Source: Streptomyces spinosisporus (GTDB taxonomy: Bacteria > Actinomycetota > Actinomycetes > Streptomycetales > Streptomycetaceae). Taken from it: DNA of 64,000 nucleotides. Both the position numbers and the translations under genes were made by a program. Under the pieces are notes generated by a model. It worked only from the letters and a program-made list of their open reading frames with translations, was not told where the DNA came from and did no database searches. Below, one piece after another: positions 17,502 to 27,600 of the stretch. The number at the start of each line of letters is the position of its first letter. The first letter of the stretch is position 1. The stretch lies in the NCBI RefSeq assembly GCF_022698145.1, contig NZ_JALDAX010000022.1, positions 62,001 to 126,000 on the forward strand, written 5' to 3'.

Positions 17502-20500
17502 ATGCTCGGGCTCGTGGAGACCAAGTCCGTCAGTCCGGTGTTCGTCGGCCGTACCGAAGAGCTGGAGGCCTTGAACGACGCGCTCGTCCGCGCCGCCGCG
17601 GGCGAGCCGCAGGCGCTGCTGATCGGCGGGGAGGCCGGGGTCGGCAAGACCCGGCTCGTCGAGGAGTTCGCCACCGCGGCCTGCCGGGACGGCGCCGTCG
17701 TCGCGCTCGGCGGCTGTGTGGAGATCGGCGCCGACGGACTGCCCTTCGCACCCTTCTCCACGGCCCTGCGCGCCCTGCGCCGCGAGATGCCGGACGACTT
17801 CGCCGCCGCGGCCGCCGGACAGGAGGAGGAGCTGACCCGCCTGCTCCCGGAGCTGGGCGAGTCCAGCGGAGGACGGCACGACGAGGAGGGCATGGCCCGC
17901 CTCTTCGAACTCACCGCCCGCCTCCTGGAGCGCGTCGCCGCCGACCGCACCGTCGTCGTCGCCCTGGAGGACCTGCACTGGGCCGACGCCTCCACCCGCC
18001 ATCTGCTGGCCTATCTCTTCCGCACCCTGCGCACCGGCCGGCTCGTCGTCCTCGCCACCTACCGCGCCGACGACATCCACCGCCGCCACCCACTGCGCCC
18101 CCTCCTCGCCGAACTGGACCGGCTGCGCACCGTCCGCCGCATCGACGTGGGCCGGTTCACCCGGGACGAGGTGGGCCGCCAGCTCGCCGGCATCCTCGCC
18201 ACCGAACCGGACCCCACCCAGGTCGACGCCATCTTCGAACGCTCCGACGGCAACGCCTTCTTCGTCGAGGAGCTCGCCGTCTGCGGCACCGAGGGCTGCG
18301 GCACCGGCCTCACCGACTCCCTGCGCGATCTGCTCCTGGTCCGCGTCGAGCGGCTGACCGAGAGCGCCCAGCGGGTCGCCCGGGTGGCCGCCGAAGGCGG
18401 TTCCACCGTGGAGTACCGGCTGCTCACGGCCGTCGCCGGGCTCGCCGAGGACGATCTCATCGAGGCGCTGCGGGCCGCCGTGAACGCCAACATCCTGCTG
18501 GCCACACCCGACGGCGACGGCTACCGCTTCCGGCACTCCCTGGTCCGCGAGGCCGTCAGCGACGACCTGCTGCCGGGGGAGCGCTCCCGCCTCAACCGCC
18601 GCTACGCCGAGGCGCTGGAGGCCGACCCCACGCTCGTCCCCGCCGACCAGCGCATCATGCGCCTGGCCAGCTACTGGTACCACGCCCACCACCCCGCCAA
18701 GGCCCTCCCCGCCGTCCTGGACGCCTCCGTGGAGGCCCGCTGCCGCCACGCCTACAGCGAGCAACTGCGGCTGCTGGAGCGGGCGATGGAGCTGTGGGAC
18801 GCCGCCCCCGAGGACGTACGGGACACCCTGCGCCCCATCGACTACACCGAGGTCTATCCCCCCTGCGGCTGCGACCCCGCCACCACCCCCCTGCGCTATC
18901 TCGACATCCTCGCCGAGGCCGCGGTCGCGGGCCGGCTGTCCGGGGAACGCGAACGCGCCCTGAAGATCACCAAGCGTGCCCTGCATCTGCTGGAGGACGA
19001 CGGCGACCCCCTGCGCGCCGCCTGGTTCTGGGTCCAGCGCTCCCGTCTGGTCCAGGCCCTGGCCCGCGGCGACGGCTGGCGGGAACTGGGCACCGCGCAG
19101 CGGCTCGTACGCGGCCTGCCGCCCTCCGAGGTGCACGCCGAGGTCCTCGACAACGTCGCCCGGTGGTCGATGCTCCACGAGCCCGGCCCCGACGCCCTCT
19201 CGGCCGCCGAGAGCGCCGTCGAGTACGCGCGCATGGTCGGCGCCCGCGAGACCGAACTCAACGCCCGCATCACCCTCGGCGCCCTCCTGGTCGACTCCGG
19301 CTCCCCCGAGCCGGGGCTCGCGGAGATGTACGAGGTCAAGCAGCAGGCCCTGACCGAAGGCGTCCCGAGCGTCGCCGGCCGCGCCTACGTCAACCTGCCC
19401 AGCGAGCTCGACGCGGTCGGCCGCACCCGCGAAGCCGTACCGATCCTCCAGGAGGGCCTCGCCTACACCCGTAAGTTCGGGCTGCTGGACTCCGAGGCCT
19501 GGGTGTGGGCCAACCTCTCGGAGGCGCTGTACTCCCTGGGCCGCTGGGACGAGGCCGCCGACGCCGCCGCGGGCGCGCTGCGCGTGGGGCTCAGCGCCAA
19601 GCCCCAGGGCGGCGGCGCGATGTGCCTCGCGCATGTCGCCCTCGGCCGCGGCGACCTCGCCGAGGCCGCCCGCCAACTGGCCGCCGCGCGCGCCCACTTG
19701 GGCACCCACGACCCCATGCCGCAGTACTCGCTGCTGCTGAGCCGCATCGCGATCGGCATCGCCGCCGCAGAGGGCCGCCTCCTCGACGCCCGCGCGGAAC
19801 TGGCCGGTGTCCTCGCCACCGGGGTCCCGCCCGGCACCCAGCGCTACGGCTGGCCCATGCTGCTCGCCGCCGCCACCGCCGAGGCCGACTCCCGCGCCCT
19901 GCCGGCCGCGGCCGAGAACCGCGCGGAGGTCCTTCAGCGGCTCCGCGACGCCGCCAAGAAGACCGCCACCGACGCTCCCATCTGGCTGGCCCACGAACAG
20001 TGGGTGCGCGCCGAACTCGCCCGCGCCGAAAGCCGCGACACCGCCGACCTCTGGTCCGAGGTGGTCACCGCCTTCGAACGCCTGGAGCGCCCCTACGACC
20101 TCGCCCGGGTCCGTCTCCGCCTGGCCGAGGCCCTGCTCACGGCCGGCGGCGACGAGGAACGCGACCGCGCCGCCGAACTGCTCCGGCTCGCCCGGGCCAT
20201 CACCGACCACCTCGGCGCCCGTCCGCTGGCCCACTCCGTCGCCCTGCTCGCCCAGCGCGCCCGCCTTGCGCTGAGCCCCGTCCCGCCGCGACGCAGCGCC
20301 GACCCCGCCGAGGCCCTCGGCCTCACCAGCCGGGAGTACGACGTCCTGCGCCTGGTCGCCGTCGGCCGCACCAACCGGCAGATAGCCGAGGAGCTTTTCA
20401 TCTCCCCGAAGACGGCGAGCGTCCATGTCTCGAACATTTTGGGCAAGCTGGGCGTTGCAGGAAGAGGAGAGGCCGCCGCCGTGGCCCATCGCCTCGGGCT

Positions 20501-20540
20501 GTTTCCGACGGGGGACGGGGACCGCATGGTTGCCGGATGA
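17502..20540 (+). CDS. Large AAA-ATPase LuxR-type transcriptional regulator
   Basis: 1012 residues from ATG 17502. The N-terminal ATPase begins PVFVGRTEELEALNDAL; Walker A is GGEAGVGKTRLVEEF and Walker B VVVALEDLHWADAST. A long TPR-like helical region fills residues ~330-900. The C-terminal LuxR HTH is LTSREYDVLRLVAVGRTNRQ ... ISPKTASVHVSNILGKLGV. It resembles LAL/MalT-like ATP-dependent activators. The frame stays open to GTG 17244, which overlaps the previous stop, but that extension would contain a terminator hairpin and a TT(D/H)(D/E)R repeat, so I prefer 17502. DUF6191 gene follows 13 bp later. Target genes unknown. Confidence 0.9.
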   Translation: MLGLVETKSVSPVFVGRTEELEALNDALVRAAAGEPQALLIGGEAGVGKTRLVEEFATAACRDGAVVALGGCVEIGADGLPFAPFSTALRALRREMPDDFAAAAAGQEEELTRLLPELGESSGGRHDEEGMARLFELTARLLERVAADRTVVVALEDLHWADASTRHLLAYLFRTLRTGRLVVLATYRADDIHRRHPLRPLLAELDRLRTVRRIDVGRFTRDEVGRQLAGILATEPDPTQVDAIFERSDGNAFFVEELAVCGTEGCGTGLTDSLRDLLLVRVERLTESAQRVARVAAEGGSTVEYRLLTAVAGLAEDDLIEALRAAVNANILLATPDGDGYRFRHSLVREAVSDDLLPGERSRLNRRYAEALEADPTLVPADQRIMRLASYWYHAHHPAKALPAVLDASVEARCRHAYSEQLRLLERAMELWDAAPEDVRDTLRPIDYTEVYPPCGCDPATTPLRYLDILAEAAVAGRLSGERERALKITKRALHLLEDDGDPLRAAWFWVQRSRLVQALARGDGWRELGTAQRLVRGLPPSEVHAEVLDNVARWSMLHEPGPDALSAAESAVEYARMVGARETELNARITLGALLVDSGSPEPGLAEMYEVKQQALTEGVPSVAGRAYVNLPSELDAVGRTREAVPILQEGLAYTRKFGLLDSEAWVWANLSEALYSLGRWDEAADAAAGALRVGLSAKPQGGGAMCLAHVALGRGDLAEAARQLAAARAHLGTHDPMPQYSLLLSRIAIGIAAAEGRLLDARAELAGVLATGVPPGTQRYGWPMLLAAATAEADSRALPAAAENRAEVLQRLRDAAKKTATDAPIWLAHEQWVRAELARAESRDTADLWSEVVTAFERLERPYDLARVRLRLAEALLTAGGDEERDRAAELLRLARAITDHLGARPLAHSVALLAQRARLALSPVPPRRSADPAEALGLTSREYDVLRLVAVGRTNRQIAEELFISPKTASVHVSNILGKLGVAGRGEAAAVAHRLGLFPTGDGDRMVAG

Positions 20541-20553
20541 GAGAGGGGACGCC

Positions 20554-20805
20554 GTGTTCAACGCCTTCGAGGAGCTGTTCGCACCGGGCCGCAAACACAC
20601 CCGTGACGAGCAGAACCGGCTGGAGCTGACCCGCGAGGACGTGGGCGACGCGGACCCCGGACGCGGGCCGATAGACCTCGCGTCCGGGAAGGTCGTCGTA
20701 CGCCGGCCGAAGCCCGACGGATCGGAAGCGACCGATGCCCCGGAAGCGACCGACGCCCCGGAGGGGAGCGAGGACCCGGGGGAGGCGGAGCAGGCGGCCA
20801 AGTGA
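20554..20805 (+). CDS. DUF6191 domain small protein
   Basis: 83 residues. The N-terminal 50 residues (FNAFEELFAPGRKHTRDEQN, LELTREDVG, GPIDLASGKVVVR) match what I recall as DUF6191, small actinobacterial proteins of unknown role. The tail is an acidic repeat (SEATDAPEATDAPEGSED). GTG 20554 follows GAGAGGGGAC, and the gene is 13 bp behind the LuxR regulator, so the two are likely co-transcribed. It ends 7 bp from the convergent sugar dehydrogenase. Confidence 0.8.
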   Translation: MFNAFEELFAPGRKHTRDEQNRLELTREDVGDADPGRGPIDLASGKVVVRRPKPDGSEATDAPEATDAPEGSEDPGEAEQAAK

Positions 20806-20812
20806 CCGCCGG

Positions 20813-21982
20813 CTACTTCACCTGCAGCTCCAGGATCCGGTCGTCGCCGCTCTTCGGGTTCCCCCTTCCGTCCGTGTTGCTCGTCGTCAGCCACAGCTTG
20901 TCCCCGCCCGCCGACACCACCGTGCGCAGCCGGCCGTACTTGCCGGAGAGGAACGCCTGCGGTTCGGCCGAGGCCTCCGTGCCCTTCAGGGGTATGCGCC
21001 ACAGGCGCTGACCCTTCAGCCCCGCCATCCAGATGGAACCCTCGGCGTAGGCGATACCGCTGGGGGAGGCGTCGTCCGTGTGCCACTGGGCTATCGGGTT
21101 CTGGTACGCGGAATCGGAGGACTTGCCCTCCGCGTCCGGCCAGCCGTAGTTGCCGCCCGGCTTGATCACGTTCAGCTCGTCCCAGGTGTCCTGGCCGAAC
21201 TCCGAGGCGAACAGGCGCTGTTTGTCGTCCCAGGCCAGACCCTGCACATTGCGGTGGCCGTAGGTGTAGACCGGGGAGTTCGGGAACGGGTTGCCGGGGG
21301 CCGGTTCGCCCTCCGGGGTCAGGCGGAGGATCTTGCCGCCCAGGGACTTCTTGTCCTGGGCCAGGCCCTGCTGACCGCTCTCGCCCGTGCCGGCGTAGAG
21401 CATCTTGTCCGGGCCGAAGGCGATGCGGCCGCCGTTGTGGATGTATCCCATGGGGATGCCCTTGAAGATCGTGTCCGGAGCGCCCAGTTGTTCGCCGGCC
21501 GGCTTCTTCGCGTCGTAGAGCATGCGGACGATGCGGTTGTCCGAGCCCGAGGTGAAGTACGCGTAGATCATGTGGTCCGAGGCGAAGTCCGGGGAGAGGG
21601 CGATGCCGAGCAGACCGCCCTCGCCGGCGTGGGAGACGCCCGACACCTTGCCCAGCTCGGTCTTCTTCCCGGTCTTCACATCGACCTTGGTGATCGTCCC
21701 CTTGTCGCGTCCGGCGACGAGCAGGCTGCTGTCGTCGGGCAGTGGGGCGACGCCCCACGGGGTGTCCAGGTCCGTGGTCACCGTGCGCAGCACCTTGACC
21801 GAGCCCTTGGCGGGCGCCGCCTGCTCGGAGGACCGCTGGGACGGGGAGGAGTTCGCCGTCGTGCTCGCCGGTGGTTTCCTGTCGTCGCTCGCGGATCCGC
21901 CGTCCCCGTCACCGGAGGAACAGCCTGCCGTCAGCAGGAGTGCGGTCGTGGCCAGCACGGCCGGCACAGCTCGTCGTAGCAC
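20813..21982 (-). CDS. PQQ-dependent sugar dehydrogenase lipoprotein (glucose/sorbosone dehydrogenase)
   Basis: 389 residues. The signal peptide ends in the lipobox LLTAGC (Cys21), predicting a lipoprotein on the outer face of the membrane. After an S/T/P-rich spacer to ~60, the GSDH six-bladed propeller follows, with PWGVAPLPDDSSLLVAGRD, SHAGEGGLLGIALSPDFASD, HNGGRIAFGPDKMLYAGTGE, and YGHRNVQGLAW. The catalytic-type His (NGGRI region) and the GHRN motif are family hallmarks. It oxidises sugars or aldoses with PQQ; the substrate is unknown, and no PQQ synthesis genes are in the window. Confidence 0.92.
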   Translation of the reverse strand: MLRRAVPAVLATTALLLTAGCSSGDGDGGSASDDRKPPASTTANSSPSQRSSEQAAPAKGSVKVLRTVTTDLDTPWGVAPLPDDSSLLVAGRDKGTITKVDVKTGKKTELGKVSGVSHAGEGGLLGIALSPDFASDHMIYAYFTSGSDNRIVRMLYDAKKPAGEQLGAPDTIFKGIPMGYIHNGGRIAFGPDKMLYAGTGESGQQGLAQDKKSLGGKILRLTPEGEPAPGNPFPNSPVYTYGHRNVQGLAWDDKQRLFASEFGQDTWDELNVIKPGGNYGWPDAEGKSSDSAYQNPIAQWHTDDASPSGIAYAEGSIWMAGLKGQRLWRIPLKGTEASAEPQAFLSGKYGRLRTVVSAGGDKLWLTTSNTDGRGNPKSGDDRILELQVK

Positions 21983-22123
21983 GGTCTTGGTCCCTTCGGG
22001 CGGCGGTCCAGCGGCAGGTTCTACTTGTCTTACACCGCTCGCGCCCCGCAGGTTCCCGATCAGCCGATACCGATTGCGCGACGCAGCGGCACCCGGCCGC
22101 TTCCGGTCTCGCGACCGCGCTCG

Positions 22124-23122
22124 TCAGTCCCAGGATCCCCGCGCGCCCGGCAGCTCCGCCACCTCGGCGAGGTCGGCCGGTGTCAGCCGCAGCGCCGCGG
22201 CCGCCGCGTTCTGCCGCGCCCAGCGCTCCTGCTTGGTGCCCGGGACCGGTATCACGTGCCGTCCCTGCGCCAGTATCCAGGCCAGCGCCACCTGGGCGGG
22301 GGTGACCTCGGCGCCGTGGCGGGCCGCCGTGCGGCGCAGTCCGGCCACGATGGGCTGGTTCGCGGCCATCATCTCCGCGGTGAAACGGGGGTGCCGGGCG
22401 CGCAGATCGTCCGGCTCGAAGCCCTCGCCCGGGGTGAGGGTGCCCGTCAGGAAGCCGTTGCCGAGCGGCATCGCAGCCAGGAAGCCGATGCCGCGCGCCT
22501 CGCACCACGGCAGCAGCGACTCCAGTGCCTCCGGCGACCACACCGACAACTCGGCCTCCACCGCGCTCACCGGGAACACCTGCTGCACCCGCTTCAGCAG
22601 TCCGATCGTCGCGTCGTGCAGGCCCCCGCCCGAGCGTCGGCCGCCGCGCGCGCCGACCGCGCACAGCCCCAACGCCCTGACCTTTCCCGCCTGTACGAGC
22701 TCGGCCATCGCGCCCCAGGTCTCCTCGACGGGAACCTCCGGGTCCTCGCGGTGCAGCTGGTAGAGGTCGATCACATCCGTCTGCAGGCGCCTGAGGGAGG
22801 CGTCGCAGGCCCGTTTCACATAGCCGGGGCGGCCGTTGGCCACGATGTGCTGCTCACCCACGAGCAGCCCCACCTTCGTGGAGACGAACGCGTCCTCGCG
22901 CCGCTCCTTCAGCACCCGCCCCACCAGCAGCTCGTTGGTGAACGGGCCGTACATGTCGGCCGTGTCCAGCAGCGTCGAGCCCGCGTCGAGCGCGCCGTGC
23001 ACCGCCCTGACGGACTCGTCGCCCCGCTGCCGCGACCCGCTGTACGCCCAGCTCATCGGCATGCACCCGAGGCCGACGGCCCCCACCTCGAGTGCCCCCG
23101 CGCCGATCGTCCTGCGATCCAC
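22124..23122 (-). CDS. Aldo/keto reductase
   Basis: 332 residues from GTG 23122. AKR barrel with the catalytic tetrad visible: Asp and Tyr in LLDTADMYGPFTNELLVGRVL, Lys in AFVSTKVGLL, and His in IDLYQLHREDPEVPVEETW. The NADPH-binding C-terminal motif IPVPGTKQERWARQNAAAAAL is present. It reduces aldehydes or ketones with NADPH. The GAGGGAGGG upstream on the minus strand supports the start. Divergent from the hydroxyacid dehydrogenase gene, with 76 bp between the starts. Confidence 0.93.
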   Translation of the reverse strand: MDRRTIGAGALEVGAVGLGCMPMSWAYSGSRQRGDESVRAVHGALDAGSTLLDTADMYGPFTNELLVGRVLKERREDAFVSTKVGLLVGEQHIVANGRPGYVKRACDASLRRLQTDVIDLYQLHREDPEVPVEETWGAMAELVQAGKVRALGLCAVGARGGRRSGGGLHDATIGLLKRVQQVFPVSAVEAELSVWSPEALESLLPWCEARGIGFLAAMPLGNGFLTGTLTPGEGFEPDDLRARHPRFTAEMMAANQPIVAGLRRTAARHGAEVTPAQVALAWILAQGRHVIPVPGTKQERWARQNAAAAALRLTPADLAEVAELPGARGSWD

Positions 23123-23186
23123 CTGCTCGTGACCCTCCCTCTTACCGGTCCCCCAACCTAACCTCTGCGCTCCCAGCGGCCTGACA

Positions 23187-23192
23187 TAGCCT
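23187..23192 (+). promoter_or_regulatory. -10 box of a leaderless transcript
   Basis: TAGCCT lies 6 bp before the ATG at 23199, in the divergent region with the aldo/keto reductase gene. Confidence 0.5.
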
Positions 23193-23198
23193 CCTGGC

Positions 23199-24149
23199 AT
23201 GACTGCTGACGTGTGGCTCCCCATCCCGCCGGACACCATCGAGGGGCTCCCCGAAGGCCCCCGCTACCGCTTCTGGGACGGCGCCGAGACCTACCCCGCC
23301 GATCCCGCCGACTGCGCCTACTACGTCGTCCCTTACATGAAGCCCGCCGAGGTGCTCCGGCGCCCCGTGCCCGAGCTGAGCGGCGTACAGGTCGTGCAGA
23401 CGCTGTCGGCCGGCATCGACAGCCTGGAGCCGGCCCTGAAGGACCTGCCGCCCGGCGTGCGGGTGTGCAACGCGCGCGGGGTGCACGAGGCGAGCACCGC
23501 CGAGCTCGCGCTCACGCTGATCCTCGCCTCGCTGCGCGGCGTCCCCGACTTCGTGCGCGCCCAGGACCGCGGTGAGTGGCTCGGCGGGTTCCGGCCGGCC
23601 CTGGCGGACAAGAGCGTGCTCATCGTCGGGTACGGCTCCATCGGGTCCGCGATCGAGGACCGGCTCGTGCCGTTCGAAGTGGCGCGGGTGGCGCGCGTCG
23701 CGCGCTCCGCACGCACCACGGCGCGCGGCCCGGTGCACCCGCTCACCGAACTGCCCGCCCTGCTCCCCGAGGCGGACGTCGTCGTCCTGATCACGCCCCT
23801 GAACGACACCACCCGCCACCTGGCCGGCGCCGACTTCCTGGCGCGCATGAAGGACGGCGCCCTGCTCGTGAACGTCGCCCGCGGCCCGGTCGTCGACACC
23901 AAGGCCCTGCTCGCCGAGGTGGAGAGCGGCCGTATCACCGCCGCCCTCGATGTCACCGACCCCGAGCCCCTGCCCCGCGAACACCCTCTGTGGCGTGCGC
24001 CCGGTGTCCTCATCAGCCCCCACGTCGGCGGACCCACCTCGGCGTTCCTGCCGCGCGCCAAGCGGCTGCTCGTGGACCAGTTGACCCGTTTCGTGAACCG
24101 GGAGCCGCTGCGCAACGTGATCCTTACGACAGGCTCAACCGGCGCGTGA
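23199..24149 (+). CDS. D-isomer specific 2-hydroxyacid dehydrogenase
   Basis: 316 residues. The NAD(P)-binding loop is VLIVGYGSIGSAIEDRL. The catalytic Arg (NVARGPVVDTKALLAEV), Glu (DVTDPEPLPREHPLW) and His (ISPHVGG) are all visible. It interconverts a 2-keto acid and a D-2-hydroxy acid. The N-terminal domain is short for the family, as in glyoxylate/hydroxypyruvate reductase-like members. The start is set by the TAGCCT box 6 bp upstream. Exact substrate unknown. Confidence 0.93.
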   Translation: MTADVWLPIPPDTIEGLPEGPRYRFWDGAETYPADPADCAYYVVPYMKPAEVLRRPVPELSGVQVVQTLSAGIDSLEPALKDLPPGVRVCNARGVHEASTAELALTLILASLRGVPDFVRAQDRGEWLGGFRPALADKSVLIVGYGSIGSAIEDRLVPFEVARVARVARSARTTARGPVHPLTELPALLPEADVVVLITPLNDTTRHLAGADFLARMKDGALLVNVARGPVVDTKALLAEVESGRITAALDVTDPEPLPREHPLWRAPGVLISPHVGGPTSAFLPRAKRLLVDQLTRFVNREPLRNVILTTGSTGA

Positions 24150-24601
24150 ACGCGGCGGGTCGAGCGTCCCGCGGGTGACCCGCGCGAGGGGCGCAGCAGG
24201 CGCACAGTCCGTTTCCGGCACCCTCCGCAGTCTCCCGGACGCGGTACGTGCTCGCATATCCGCTGGTCGTCACGGAGCGTAGAGGAACTATGTCCCTGAG
24301 TGACGAGACTGGTGTATCGTCCGGAGCAGGGGCTGCGCCGTGCACCGTTCGGCGCCGGGGATGGACATTGCAGACTGTGAGGGGGGCGACGGGCGATGCA
24401 CGGCCTATGGACGAGCGATCCGACGCGACGGGGCCGCCGACGGCGACCCTGGCGTACGGCCGCGTGCAGACGCGGTCACCACGGCAGTCACGGCTGCCGT
24501 CACAGCCACCACCACCGCAGGCACAGCGGCCGCCGCAGGCATGCGCATCCAGCGCCCAGGGACGCGCGGGACCCGGGGGCCCAGCGGACCGGGAGCACCC
24601 G
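24150..24601 (+). other. Upstream region of cdgE with a possible His-rich small ORF
   Basis: The cdgE frame is open here, but codon use is atypical to about 24400, so I treat it as leader. On the same strand, ATG 24396-TGA 24605 encodes a 69-residue His/Arg-rich peptide with a strong ribosome site (GAGGGGGGCGAC) and GTGA overlap with the preferred cdgE start. It may be a coupled upstream ORF; not certain to be a gene. Confidence 0.35.
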
Positions 24602-27600
24602 GTGAGCCCGGCCATGCCCCCCACGACCACCTTCGACGGAGCGCTGCGGACGCGGCCTTCGCCCAGGGTGCTGCTGCCCCGCGGGCCGGTCCCCGCCGGC
24701 CGGCCCGGCCTGGTCCGCCAACTCGCCCTCGCCCTGGTGTGCGCGGCCTACGCCGTCGGTGCCGCGCTCGGCTGGGGTTCCACGCAACTCGCCCTGATCA
24801 TGGGCGACTTCGGGCTGAGCGCCGCCGCGGGCACCGCCGCCGTGTCGCTCTTCCTGTACGCCCGGGGCCGCCGTATCCGCTTTCGCCCCGCCTGGCTGCT
24901 GTTCGCGCTCTCCTCGGCCATGGCGTCCCTGGGCAACGCGGTCTGGGGCTGGTACGAGGTGGTCCTCGGGGACCCGGTGCCCACCCCCAGCTATGCCGAC
25001 CTGTTCTTCCTGTGCTTCGCACCGCCCGCGATCGTGGGGCTCCTGGTGCTCGCCAAACGGCCGGTGACCAAGGCCGGCTGGGTCTGCCTCGCGCTCGACG
25101 CCTGGCTGATCGGCGGCTCCCTGCTCACGCTGTCGTGGAGCCTCGCGCTCGCCCAGGCGGCCAAGTTCGACGGGTCGAGCGTCGCGCACACCGCGCTGTC
25201 GCTGGCGTACCCCCTGCTGGACATCGCCCTGGTCAGCATGGTGCTCGCCCTGCACTTCCGGCGCTCGGCGGTCAACCGCACCGCGGTCAACACCGCCATC
25301 GGCGCACTGGCGTTGACGGTGATGTGCGACGCCCTGTTCACCTCGCCGCTGCTGCACAACAGCTACCACTCGGGCCAGTTGCTCGACGCGGGCTGGTTCG
25401 CCGGTTCGCTGCTCCTCGCGTACGCCCCCTGGGCCGCGCCCCGCGGCGGACAGCACTCCGCCGAGGACGACGGGCACACGCGCGTGGTGCACGAACACCT
25501 GCCGGGCCCGCACGGCGGCGTCCACCAGCACCACCCCGCGCCACAGGGAGGCGACCACGGCCGCTATCCGGCCGCCCGGCCCATCGCCGGCTCCCTGGCC
25601 GCGCTCACGCCCTACCTCGCCGCCGCCGTCTGCACGCTGGGGATCCTCTACAACGTCCTCAACGGCCAAAGCGTCGACCGCGTGGTGCTCCTGACCGGCG
25701 GCACGGTCGTGCTCGCGCTCGTGGTGCGCCAGGGCATCATGCTGCTCGACAACATCACCCTCACCCAGGAGCTGGCGCAGAAGGAGAACCACTTCCGCTC
25801 CCTGGTGCAGGGCTCCAGCGACGTCATCATGATCGCCGCACCCAACGGCATACTCCGGTACGTCTCCCCGGCCGCCGCCGGGGTCTACGGACGTCCGGCG
25901 GAGGAGCTGGTGGGCACGGAACTGGCCAGTCTCATCCACCCGGAGGACCTGGGCTGCGTGGTGCACGAGGTGCGCCGCTTCCTCGCCGCCAGCCCGCTCG
26001 AGGAACCCACTACGCGCATCGAGTGCCGGTTCCGGTCCGGCGGCGGCGCCTCCCGCTCGGGGGAAGCCGACAGCGGCGAAGGCTGGCTCAACGTCGAGTC
26101 GACCGTCAACCGCCATCAGGGCGGCCTCATCTTCAACAGCCGAGACGTGACCGAACGGGTCCGCCTGCAGGCGCAGCTGCAGCACAACGCCGAGCACGAC
26201 CCGCTCACCGACCTGCCCAACCGCGCCCTGTTCACCCAGCGCGTGCAGCAGGCCCTGTCCGGCCGCCGCTCCACCGACCGGGGCACGGCCGTCCTCTTCA
26301 TCGACCTCGACGGCTTCAAGGCCGTCAACGACACGATCGGGCACCAGGCCGGGGACGAGCTGCTCGTCCAGGCCGCCCGCAGACTGCAGGACGCGGTCCG
26401 CAAGGGCGACACCGCCTCCCGGCTCGGCGGCGACGAGTTCGCGGCGCTGATCGTGGGGGACGGCACCCGTGACCGCTCCGCGCGCGAACGGCACATCCTG
26501 GAGCTCGCCGACCGCCTCAGGGTGACGCTCTCGCAGCCCTACCTCATCGACGGCAACGATGTCCGGGTGGCCGCCTCCATCGGTGTGGCCTTCGCCGAAC
26601 CGGGCCTCGGCGCGGGCGAGTTGCTGCGTAACGCCGACCTCGCCATGTACCGCGCCAAGGCGGGCGGCAAGGGCCGCGTCGAGCTGTACGCACCCCAGAT
26701 GCAGCAGGACGTCGTACGCAAGGCGGAGCTCGCCACGCGGCTGCGTGCCGCACTGCACGACGGCGAGTTCGCGCTGCTGCACCAGCCCCTCGTCCGTCTG
26801 GAGGACGGCCGGATCTCGTCGGTCGAGGCGCAGGCGCGCTGGCGCTCCTCGCAGGGGGTGCTCTTCACCCCTGCCGAGTTTCTGCGCGTCGCCGAGGACA
26901 GCGACCGTACCGCCGAACTGGGCCGCTGGATGCTGGAGGAGGCCGTCGAGCAGGCCGCCGAGCGCACCGCGACGGGGCTGGGCGTGCCCGTGGCGGTCCG
27001 GGTCAGTGCCCGCCGTCTCCTGGACCGGTCGATGCCGCTCGGCTCGATCGAGGCGCTGCTGACCCGGCACGGACTGCCGTCCGGCTCCCTGATCATCGAG
27101 CTGACCGACGCCGATCCGCGGATCTCGCTGGACGAGCTGGAGCGGCGGCTTGGCACCCTGCGCAGGCTCGGCGTGCGGATCGCCCTGGACGGTTTCGGCA
27201 GCGGTCACGCGGCGATCACGGCGCTGCGCCGACTCCCCGTCGACGTGCTGAAGCTCGACCGCAGTCTGGTCGAGGGCGTCGTCGAGTCCGCGCGGCTGCA
27301 CAAGATCACCAGCGGGCTGCTGCGGATCGCGACCGACCTCGGGCTGCAGTCCGTGGCCGAGGGCGTGGACCTGCCCGAGCAGGTCGTGGCGTTGCGCGCG
27401 ATGGGCTGCACTCACGGACAGGGTTCGGCGTTCTCCGGTCCGCTCGACGAGTACCGGCTGCGCCGGGCGCTGGCCTCGGGTCACTATCCGGTGCCGCACG
27501 GACCCGCCGAGCCGGCCTTCGCGGGCGGTGGCAGCGGGGTGTACACCAGTGGTGTTGCCGCCGTCCTGGGAGGCGGAAGCGCCCTCCGCTCACATAATGA

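Noticed and set aside
17412..21758. Very long open frame on the minus strand opposite the LuxR regulator and into the sugar dehydrogenase
   Set aside because: Product of GC-biased third positions of the plus-strand gene; no domain, poor composition (Gly/Ala/Gln/Arg mix), and the real genes there have clear motifs.
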